A stretch of DNA of 28,084 bases from UBA7398 sp964567545 (GTDB lineage Bacteria > Actinomycetota > Actinomycetes > Nanopelagicales > Nanopelagicaceae). The DNA is taken from assembly GCA_964567545.1 (NCBI GenBank), contig CAZMNB010000010.1:1-28084 (forward strand), in the 5' to 3' direction. The position numbers and the translations under genes are program-made. The notes beneath the pieces were generated by a model. The model was not told the DNA's origin. It did not search any database and saw only the letters and a list, made by a program, of their open reading frames with translations. This document shows positions 22,163 to 28,084 of the stretch, piece by piece (the first letter of the stretch is position 1; each line of letters begins with the position of its first letter).

Positions 22163-23146
22163 TTACTCGTCAGAATTAAGCAGGCTGCGCAGACTTTTGA
22201 CCCGATCTTTGCGAGCGAGATCACTGCCAGCCCAGGCGTCTAATTCACAGCCGACCTCATCGTGTGAACAGTTTTTGGCGCACTTATTAATAACATCGGC
22301 AAAATCTGAGAAAGATCCAATTACACGGTCGCGATCAATGTGCCTTAGCCCAAAAGAACGGACTCCAGGGGTATCAATAATCCATCCTGAGTTTGTGTGG
22401 CCGTCAATATCTGGCAATTTTAAAGCCACTGCGCTCGATGAAGTATGGCGGCCGCGTCCAGTTACATCGTTAACATCGCCAATAGCGCGTGCATCACTAT
22501 CTAATAGCGCATTTACTAGAGTTGATTTTCCAACGCCAGAGTGTCCAATCAATACTGAAGTTTTGTCGCGAAGCAATTCTTTAATTGGCGTTAGTTCCAT
22601 ACCCCGTTTAGTTTGTAAAGTTTGCACCCCGAGGTTTAGATAGGGTTTCAAGAAATCGGTGGCATCAGCTAGATCATTTTTAGTTATTAGGATTATCGGT
22701 TCAATCCCTTGATCAAAAGCAACAACTAGACAACGGTCAACTAAACCACTGCGCGGTTCTGGATTAGCAGCCGCAATTACAATTACCATTTGATCCACAT
22801 TTGCCACAATCATTCGCTCTAGCGCGCCGGCATCATCAACAGTTCTAGTTAAAGAATTCTTCCGTTCGTATACGGAAACTATTCGCGATAGCGAACCATC
22901 ACTTCCTGAGGTATCGCCGACCAGAGCTACATGATCGCCGACCACAACTGAGTTCTTTCCAAGCTCGCGCGCTTTCATTGCGCTTACTAATACGCCACTC
23001 TCAGTTACGCAACTGGTTCGACCGCGGTCAACTTGAATTACAAAGCCGCGAATTGCATCGCTATGTGATGGCCGATCTTTACTGCGCGGCCTAGTTGATC
23101 GCGCCGGTCTTACTTTTGCATCAGATTCATCATATTTGCGTGACAT
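22163..23146 (-). CDS. rsgA: RsgA, circularly permuted GTPase for 30S ribosome assembly
   Basis: The order is an N-terminal OB-like region (about 30-90), then GTPase motifs in permuted order: TKND (155-158, G4) before the P-loop GHSGVGKST (201-209, G1) and DTPG (258-261, G3). The C-terminal zinc knuckle has C289, C293, H295 and C300. These are the hallmarks of RsgA/YjeQ, which tests the maturing small ribosomal subunit and releases late assembly factors. I start it at ATG 23146 (MSRKYDE), whose A lies within the aroA stop (TAATG, 1-nt overlap). The longer form from 23167 would overlap aroA by 22 nt. Its basic N-terminal tail (RPARSTRPRSKDRP) suits rRNA contact. The product is 327 aa, of usual length. 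Confidence 0.93.
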   Translation of the reverse strand: MSRKYDESDAKVRPARSTRPRSKDRPSHSDAIRGFVIQVDRGRTSCVTESGVLVSAMKARELGKNSVVVGDHVALVGDTSGSDGSLSRIVSVYERKNSLTRTVDDAGALERMIVANVDQMVIVIAAANPEPRSGLVDRCLVVAFDQGIEPIILITKNDLADATDFLKPYLNLGVQTLQTKRGMELTPIKELLRDKTSVLIGHSGVGKSTLVNALLDSDARAIGDVNDVTGRGRHTSSSAVALKLPDIDGHTNSGWIIDTPGVRSFGLRHIDRDRVIGSFSDFADVINKCAKNCSHDEVGCELDAWAGSDLARKDRVKSLRSLLNSDE

Positions 23147-24438
23147 TAGCCAACCAAACTTTTCCAAAGACCAGAAAAATCCGGAATCGTCTTTCTAGTT
23201 GTTTCAATGTTTTCTACATTCACGCCTTCTGTAACTAATCCAATAACAGCGCCAGATGTAGCTAATCGGTGATCGTCATAAGTTTGGAATGTTCCACCGT
23301 GAAGTGGGGTTGGCGTAATGTGTAGTGCATCAGCGGTTTCGATAACTTTCCCACCGAGTCGATTAATTTCATTACTTAACGCGGCTAATCGGTCAGTTTC
23401 ATGTAATCGTAAATGTCCGATGCCTCGGAGCGAAGATGGTGATTCTGCTAGCGCGGCCAGCGCGGCAATTGCGGGGGTTAATTCACCAACATCGTGTAAA
23501 TCCAGGTCAATACCTTTTATCGTACCTGTTCCAGTTAGTTTCAAATCTTGACTTGCGCCATTTTTTACAAATTCAATATTTGCACCCATTGCAAGAAGAA
23601 TTTCGCGAAGTTGATCACCTGGCTGACTGGTCTTTTTTGGCCAATCCGCAATCGTGATTGATCCGCCGCAAACCATTGCAATTGATAAGAAAGGCGCAGC
23701 ATTTGATAAATCTGGCTCTATTGTTAAATCCATTCCATGCAGCAAACCCGGCTCCACTCGCCATTGATTATTACTCACCAAAACTTCCGCACCAAAATCG
23801 CGGAGCATTTGAATGGTCATCTCGATATGTGGCGCGGAAGGTATAGATGGGCCAATGTGTTTTAAAGTGATGCCCTCTTTTGTTGATGGTCCAATCAATA
23901 GGAGAGCGGAAACAAATTGACTGGATGCACTTGCATCAATTTCAATAACGCCGCCCCGAATTGAACCACTGCCGTTAATGGTGAGTGGCAAGCGATAACG
24001 GTTACTATGTTCAATCGTTACGCCTAAACTCTCGAGCGCTTTTATTACCGGAGCAAGCGGTCGTTCGTGCGACCTTGGGTCACCGTCAAAATGAACAACT
24101 CCTTGGGCAAGTGCGGCAACTGGTGGCAGAAAGCGCATTACGGTTCCAGCATTACCAACATCTATCGATGCCGGGCCTATTAACTTTCGTGGCGATACCG
24201 TTAACTGGGTTTGCCCAGTAATTTCAATACCGAGCGCACGTAACCCGGCAACCATTAATTCGGAGTCGCGCGAATGTAATGGTCTGCGAAGCATTGATGG
24301 AGTACTAGCTAGAGCGGCGAGAATTAGCGCTCGGTTAGTTACTGATTTAGATCCAGGAATTTCTACTCTCTCATTAATCGGTTTAACTCCGCGAAAAGGT
24401 GCGCGCCATAACGCCTTCGACTCGGAGTTTGCTTGCAT
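23146..24438 (-). CDS. aroA: 3-phosphoshikimate 1-carboxyvinyltransferase (EPSP synthase)
   Basis: This enzyme makes 5-enolpyruvylshikimate-3-phosphate from shikimate-3-phosphate and PEP in the chorismate pathway. Conserved blocks are PGSKSVTNRALILAALA (K31, S32, R36), GNAGTVMRFLPP (95-106), DGDPRSHERPL, LHETDRLAAL and the C-terminal DDHRLATSGAV. Length (430 aa) is standard. It is the first gene of a minus-strand operon with rsgA, hisN and copA. A TAGGCT box (24445-24450 on the minus strand) ends 6 nt before its ATG, which suggests a leaderless operon mRNA. It is divergent from the YedK gene, with 63 bp between start codons. Confidence 0.95.
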   Translation of the reverse strand: MQANSESKALWRAPFRGVKPINERVEIPGSKSVTNRALILAALASTPSMLRRPLHSRDSELMVAGLRALGIEITGQTQLTVSPRKLIGPASIDVGNAGTVMRFLPPVAALAQGVVHFDGDPRSHERPLAPVIKALESLGVTIEHSNRYRLPLTINGSGSIRGGVIEIDASASSQFVSALLLIGPSTKEGITLKHIGPSIPSAPHIEMTIQMLRDFGAEVLVSNNQWRVEPGLLHGMDLTIEPDLSNAAPFLSIAMVCGGSITIADWPKKTSQPGDQLREILLAMGANIEFVKNGASQDLKLTGTGTIKGIDLDLHDVGELTPAIAALAALAESPSSLRGIGHLRLHETDRLAALSNEINRLGGKVIETADALHITPTPLHGGTFQTYDDHRLATSGAVIGLVTEGVNVENIETTRKTIPDFSGLWKSLVG

Positions 24439-24444
24439 GTGCCA

Positions 24445-24450
24445 AGCCTA
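24445..24450 (-). promoter_or_regulatory. Candidate -10 box of the aroA operon (leaderless)
   Basis: TAGGCT on the minus strand ends 6 nt before the aroA ATG at 24438. No Shine-Dalgarno and no good -35 are seen in the 63-bp divergent region. Confidence 0.45.
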
Positions 24451-24488
24451 CCCGTTGTACTCAAAGCGGGGTTTTTCAGTTTCGCAGG

Positions 24489-24494
24489 TATTCT
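24489..24494 (+). promoter_or_regulatory. Candidate -10 box of the YedK gene (leaderless)
   Basis: TATTCT ends 7 nt before ATG 24502. This agrees with the start set by the catalytic Cys2 and gives independent support for a transcript that begins at the start codon. Confidence 0.5.
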
Positions 24495-24501
24495 CAAGGC
24501 T

Positions 24502-25227
24502 ATGTGTGGCAGATACGCGTTGACGCAAAATGAATCAGAGCTAATCGAGGAGTTTGCGATTACGGGAATTTCGTCAAACATTGACCCGTTACCAGCCAAT
24601 TGGAATATCAAGCCGACTGAAGAAATTTACATCATTCGCAATCAAGAAGGTAATCGCGAACTAGCTACCACTTCTTGGGGAATTATCGCTCCTTGGAGTA
24701 AAAGTGATGTTGAAGCGCTACGGAGTCAATCACAAGCAATCAATGCGCGCTCTGAAACGATTCACCAGAAGCCAACTTTTAGAAACGCCTTTAAATCACG
24801 GCGCTGTTTAATCCCAGCAACCGGTTATTACGAATGGGCGACTGAACTTGGTAAATATAAAACTAAGCAACCAGTTTTTATCTCTAATGAATCTGGCGAA
24901 ACATTAGCGTTCGCCGGTATTTATGAGAAATGGATTTCACCAGATGGTGAAGTCAAAGAGAGTGCTGCGATTATTACCCGCGAAGCTGTGGCTGGGTTAG
25001 CAACAGTTCATCATCGGATGCCCGTTTTTTTACCAAGAGATCGATGGGAAAGTTGGCTCGATGTCACCAATATTGATATTGCAAAAGTGCGTTCGCTAAT
25101 TGAAGTTGCTGAGCCTGCTGCAGGGTTACGGTTCTGGCCGGTTTCGGAGGCAGTAAACTCGATTAGAAATAATGGAGCAGAATTAGTTAAAGAGATTGAA
25201 TTAGGAGAGCCCGAAACGCTTTTTTAA
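24502..25227 (+). CDS. yedK: SOS-response-associated peptidase YedK/HMCES (SRAP), abasic-site DNA crosslinker
   Basis: SRAP proteins form a stable thiazolidine crosslink to abasic sites in single-stranded DNA through the N-terminal cysteine exposed after Met removal. The start is fixed by that chemistry: ATG 24502 gives MCGRYA with C2, while the open frame reaches back to 24433. Other active-site residues are N81 (NARSE), E111 (GYYEW) and H171 (HHRMP), in register with E. coli YedK (C2, N75, E105, H160). The product is 241 aa. It is divergent from aroA and convergent with the AraC regulator, 22 nt away. Despite the name, no LexA box is obvious upstream. Confidence 0.94.
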   Translation: MCGRYALTQNESELIEEFAITGISSNIDPLPANWNIKPTEEIYIIRNQEGNRELATTSWGIIAPWSKSDVEALRSQSQAINARSETIHQKPTFRNAFKSRRCLIPATGYYEWATELGKYKTKQPVFISNESGETLAFAGIYEKWISPDGEVKESAAIITREAVAGLATVHHRMPVFLPRDRWESWLDVTNIDIAKVRSLIEVAEPAAGLRFWPVSEAVNSIRNNGAELVKEIELGEPETLF

Positions 25228-25249
25228 GTAAATATTGCGCATCAGGTAA

Positions 25250-26266
25250 TTATTTTCGCAGAGTTTCCGATGGTAATTCGCCGAATCGCTTTTGATAAGA
25301 ATGTGCAAATCGACCCAAGTGAGTAAATCCCCAGGAAAATGCCACTTCAGAGACGGAATTTGCATGTGTGTCCTCAGCCAACAAGTCAGCACGGACACGA
25401 TTAAGACGGACATCCTTTAAGTATTCGGTGGGAGAAATCCCAACGTATCTATGAAATCCATCCTGAAGTGAACGGATACTAACACCAGCAATTTTGGCTA
25501 GCTGACTGACCGTGAATGACTCCTCTGGATTGGTCTCGCAAGCCTGCATTGCTAATCGAACTGCTCTCGGGGCTGCTGGCTCGATATTCTTTTCTAACAA
25601 CTCAGTATAATTATGATGTTGCGTCAGGAGTAGTCCGGTCACAATTAAATCTTGAAATTGATTTCTAACAGCCGGGTGCATTGAAAACCCTTCATGATCA
25701 ATATCTTCCACTAAATTATCAACTAAATTTCGCCAGCTTTTAGCTGCTTGCGTTGTCATATCCATGCCCAATTCAAATTTGATTGGCATTTTTACTTCTC
25801 TACCAGAGAGTTGTTTAAGTCGCTCTTCCATTTTCTCTCTACTAATGTAAACCAAGAGCTGCGGATTATTAGTTCGCCAAACCATCTCAAGTTTCTCTAA
25901 CGGATTTGGTATTGAGGCAAAAGTAACATCGGATTCAATCGTTTCACGTCCGCAGGTGATTCTTGCACTACCAGCTAGTGGCATCTGTACCAAGTAGAAA
26001 GAATTAAGAATTCCAGGAGTAATTCGCACTTCAGCGCCGTAATCTAAGTAATTGAGTGCAACATCTCCAAGGTCAATTCGATTATGAACAGTTTTCAAAT
26101 TCTCATTTAAAGAGGTAGTTGTTAACGCGTGTGGGCAAAATACTTTGGCAACCTGTTCGCGAGCTTCATCTAACTCTGAAGTGCGAAATAAGGTGTGCTC
26201 TTTAAGCAACTCTTTTACTACCAAGATACTGACCCTCTCCGTAGCCGAATGTCTGGGTGGGCTCAT
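25250..26266 (-). CDS. AraC-family transcriptional regulator
   Basis: The C-terminus (about the last 110 residues) holds a two-helix-turn-helix AraC/XylS DNA-binding domain, with FTVSQLAKIAGVSIRSLQDGF and, further on, VSEVAFSWGFTHLGRFAHSY. The N-terminal half looks like the AraC-binding-like sensor domain found in regulators of oxygenase and aromatic catabolic genes. The effector is not known. It is divergent from the dehydrogenase gene at 26451 and probably controls it and possibly itself. The start is uncertain. ATG 26266 lacks a ribosome site; the frame also opens at TTG 26293; and TTG 26224 follows GAGAGG. A TATAAA (26268-26273 on the minus strand) abuts ATG 26266, which would favour a later start if it is the -10 box. 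Confidence 0.85.
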   Translation of the reverse strand: MSPPRHSATERVSILVVKELLKEHTLFRTSELDEAREQVAKVFCPHALTTTSLNENLKTVHNRIDLGDVALNYLDYGAEVRITPGILNSFYLVQMPLAGSARITCGRETIESDVTFASIPNPLEKLEMVWRTNNPQLLVYISREKMEERLKQLSGREVKMPIKFELGMDMTTQAAKSWRNLVDNLVEDIDHEGFSMHPAVRNQFQDLIVTGLLLTQHHNYTELLEKNIEPAAPRAVRLAMQACETNPEESFTVSQLAKIAGVSIRSLQDGFHRYVGISPTEYLKDVRLNRVRADLLAEDTHANSVSEVAFSWGFTHLGRFAHSYQKRFGELPSETLRK

Positions 26267-26415
26267 GTTTATACTTGCGAGGTGGCGAGTCAATAGGCCT
26301 TCGATTTATTGAAAAACTCATGCGTCTAACGGATAGCCCTTGCGCTTGAAGGCGAGCACTCAAACGGATTTCTACCTAACCTCTCCCAGCGATAAAGTCC
26401 AAGAACTGGCGTAAC

Positions 26416-26421
26416 TACAGT
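26416..26421 (+). promoter_or_regulatory. Candidate -10 box of the dehydrogenase gene
   Basis: TACAGT predicts a start about 23 nt before ATG 26451, leaving room for the ribosome site GAAAGG. No -35 resembling TTGACA lies at 16-18 bp, which would suit activator-dependent transcription by the divergent AraC-family protein. I found no convincing repeat pair to name as the operator. Confidence 0.35.
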
Positions 26422-26450
26422 AGCCACAATTGATTAAGAAAGGTTTCAAA

Positions 26451-27239
26451 ATGAGTAGAGAACCTCTAGCCGGCAAAGTCGCAATTGTTACTGGCGGTGG
26501 AACGCTTTTTGGCGAAGCAGTCGTAAAAACTCTAGTAAGCGACGGCGCAAAAGTAGTTAGCGTTGATATAAACCAGGAATCAGGAGCACCAGCTGCAAGG
26601 CGAGCAGGGGCAATATTCGTTGCCGGCGACATAACTAAAGATGATGCAATTGCAGAAATTGTAAAAAAAACAATTACCGAATTTGGAAAAATAGATATCT
26701 TAGTAAACCTAGCTTGTTCTTATGATGATGCAGGAGCAGATAGCACGCGCGAGCAATGGTTAAACACTACAAATGTAAACCTAATTAGCGCAGCGATGTT
26801 AGGACAAGCAGTACGCCCACACATGGCTAGAAATGGCGGCGGCAGTATCGTTAATTTGACCAGTATCTCCGCTGCAGTTGCACAAATTGGACGATGGATC
26901 TATCCCGTTAGCAAAGCAGCACTACTGCAGTTAACTCGAAATATGGCCATGGATTATGCGCCTGATAAAATCAGAGTAAATTCGGTATCTCCAGGCTGGA
27001 CATGGTCTGCCATTATGAACATGTTAAGTAAGGGCGACCGGGAAAAAACAGACCGGGTTGCGGCACCGTTTCATTTAACTGGACGCGTCGGAGATCCTGA
27101 AGAAGTTGCAAATGTTATTTCCTTCTTATGCAGTGATAAAGCGGGAGTAGTTACCGGTGCGGATTGGGCAGCAGATGGTGGCTATTCTGCGATGGGACCT
27201 GAACAAGCAGTTCCTGCAATTCCGCTACTTGAAGCTTAG
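26451..27239 (+). CDS. Short-chain dehydrogenase/reductase (classical SDR)
   Basis: This NAD(P)-dependent oxidoreductase of 262 aa has the cofactor loop TGGGTLFG (14-21), D39 after the second strand (VSVDIN), which favours NAD(H), and NLAC (86-89) in place of the usual NNAG. Its catalytic residues are N110, S138, Y151 and K155 (YPVSK). The C-terminal GADWAADGGY is typical of the fabG-like branch. The substrate is not readable from sequence. ATG 26451 is chosen because GAAAGG lies 7 nt upstream; the frame opens at TTG 26430. Neighbours are a divergent AraC regulator and a convergent flavin monooxygenase. This fits an alcohol or ketone oxidation module and makes a fatty-acid-synthesis role unlikely. 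Confidence 0.88.
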   Translation: MSREPLAGKVAIVTGGGTLFGEAVVKTLVSDGAKVVSVDINQESGAPAARRAGAIFVAGDITKDDAIAEIVKKTITEFGKIDILVNLACSYDDAGADSTREQWLNTTNVNLISAAMLGQAVRPHMARNGGGSIVNLTSISAAVAQIGRWIYPVSKAALLQLTRNMAMDYAPDKIRVNSVSPGWTWSAIMNMLSKGDREKTDRVAAPFHLTGRVGDPEEVANVISFLCSDKAGVVTGADWAADGGYSAMGPEQAVPAIPLLEA

Positions 27240-27250
27240 ATATTAAATAA

Positions 27251-27280
27251 AAAAACCCTCCCAAGTCGGGAGGGTTTTTT
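27251..27280. terminator. Bidirectional intrinsic terminator between the SDR and monooxygenase genes
   Basis: CCCTCCC (27256-27262) and GGGAGGG (27268-27274) form a perfect 7-bp stem with a 5-nt loop. A run of A before it and six T after it make it work on both strands. It serves the two convergent genes ending at 27239 and 27288. Confidence 0.93.
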
Positions 27281-27287
27281 ATTCTAT

Positions 27288-28084
27288 TTATGCAGCAATC
27301 CGCTTATGCAATTTCTTATATAACTTCGCATAATTCTTCGGATTAATAGGCAATAGCCACTCATTAAATCGAACAAATTTGCCGACGCTAAGTTGCATAT
27401 CGTCGAGTAATTCATCTACGTTGTGAATAGAGAATGGAATAATGTTCGTCCCTTTAGAGTGTTTGAATTCGGTACGCTTTTCCATCCAGGCTAAGCGCTT
27501 ATCTATATGTGCTAGCTGCTCCGTTTTTGAAGGCAAGGTAAATCCATTGGCCAGATATGCAGCAATCCAAAGTGCACCGATTTCTGCATTTAATTGGCTA
27601 AAGAATGAGGAGTTATAGCCATTAAATGCTAAGTTTTTTAGATTTAAAGGCAGCATTTGGCGATAAAGGCGGAAGTTGCCACGGTCATCTGTTATTTGGG
27701 ATACCAATTTATCATCCATAAATGGAATGCGTTGATGGAATCCAGTACCGCAAATTACATAATCTGCTGGCAATTCCTTTCCGTTAGCAAGTTTAACTTT
27801 GCCAGCGCTCATGCTTACAATTTCAGTGTCACGTTCAACTTTTAGAGATCCAGCCTCGACTTTGTCAAAAAATCCATCAGAGGCAAGCGAGACTGTACTT
27901 CTCACGATTGTTTCTAGGCCATTATTTGGATGCAGGTTCAGTTTTTTTAGTTTGAATTGACTCTCAATCACCCCTTGAACGCTACCTAGCATGCCCTTGC
28001 TTACTGCCTTGCCTTTGCCGTGCATAAAGGCTTCCATGCCCTTTAGCTCGATATATGGGAATAGAGCTTCGCCCATTCGAGTTA
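27288..28084 (-). CDS. Flavin-containing monooxygenase-like protein, C-terminal part (cut by window edge)
   Basis: About 265 residues are visible. The frame stays open to the right edge, so the N-terminus with the FAD-binding GxGxxG and any Baeyer-Villiger signature lies outside the window. ATG 28076 is probably internal. Visible features are an NAD(P)-binding half ending in LPADYVICGTGFHQRIPF, the typical (A/G)TG(Y/F)xxxxPF block of class B flavin monooxygenases. FMO-like C-terminal helices follow, with NLAFNGYNSSFFSQLNAEIG. The protein would oxidise a small carbonyl, amine or sulfur compound using NADPH and oxygen. Which of these cannot be told from this part. It is convergent with the SDR gene. 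Confidence 0.8.
   Translation of the reverse strand, partial: TRMGEALFPYIELKGMEAFMHGKGKAVSKGMLGSVQGVIESQFKLKKLNLHPNNGLETIVRSTVSLASDGFFDKVEAGSLKVERDTEIVSMSAGKVKLANGKELPADYVICGTGFHQRIPFMDDKLVSQITDDRGNFRLYRQMLPLNLKNLAFNGYNSSFFSQLNAEIGALWIAAYLANGFTLPSKTEQLAHIDKRLAWMEKRTEFKHSKGTNIIPFSIHNVDELLDDMQLSVGKFVRFNEWLLPINPKNYAKLYKKLHKRIAA

Noticed and set aside
22150..22224. Longer HisN start at 22224
   Set aside because: It would overlap rsgA by about 60 nt, and the extra residues (MISLAKIGSKVCAACL...) are not part of the IMPase fold. ATG 22149 fits family length and operon spacing.
23147..23167. Longer RsgA start at 23167
   Set aside because: ATG 23146 overlaps the aroA stop as TAATG, the usual coupling, and gives a normal N-terminus.
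24433..24501. Upstream extension of the YedK gene
   Set aside because: SRAP activity needs the N-terminal MCGR with Cys2, and a TATTCT box ends 7 nt before ATG 24502.

Overview
The window looks like a chromosomal segment of a low-GC, streamlined actinobacterium, most like the freshwater acI / Nanopelagicales group. The evidence is a WhiB-family regulator, an AdnAB-type helicase-nuclease pair, UPF0182, DUF5679 and DUF2342 proteins, an actinobacterial initiator tRNA, A+T-rich codon use, very short intergenic gaps and several start codons that sit 6-7 nt after a TANNNT box (leaderless transcription). The genus is an inference. A run of exactly 100 N at 8988-9087 shows a scaffolded draft or metagenome assembly.

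Left part (1-19109). After the 3' end of typA comes a block whose order matches, as I remember it, the Mycobacterium tuberculosis Rv3202c-Rv3193c neighbourhood: adnA, adnB, (an endonuclease/exonuclease/phosphatase gene on the other strand), nudC, uvrD2, whiB7, an orphan ThiF/cyclodehydratase-like gene, a DUF5679 zinc-ribbon protein, a YgjP-type metallopeptidase, a DUF2342 protein, a small membrane protein, a PDZ-Lon peptidase and UPF0182. Three SF1A helicases lie within 10 kb. The whiB7 gene has a complete attenuation leader: a sigma-A-like promoter, a 59-codon upstream ORF with a strong Shine-Dalgarno, a possible antiterminator helix made by the last uORF codons, and a strong intrinsic terminator before whiB7. 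The gene-poor stretch 13057-13405 holds DnaA-box-like 9-mers and a well-formed candidate small RNA with its own promoter, a 12-bp closing stem and a T-tract.

Middle (19033-24438). An initiator tRNA-fMet gene abuts the end of a minus-strand operon aroA-rsgA-hisN-copA. Gene junctions of 1-nt overlap, 13-nt gap and 4-nt overlap imply one transcript, so a copper-exporting P-type ATPase is translationally tied to shikimate, ribosome-assembly and histidine genes.

Right part (24439-28084). A YedK/HMCES-type abasic-site protein is transcribed divergently from aroA. It is followed by an accessory-looking oxidation module: an AraC-family regulator, a divergent short-chain dehydrogenase and a convergent flavin-dependent monooxygenase cut by the window edge, the last two separated by a bidirectional terminator.

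The observations most worth following are the whiB7 attenuator with its long uORF, the candidate small RNA at 13317-13395, and the recurrent leaderless promoter geometry, including two back-to-back promoters in a 26-bp gap.
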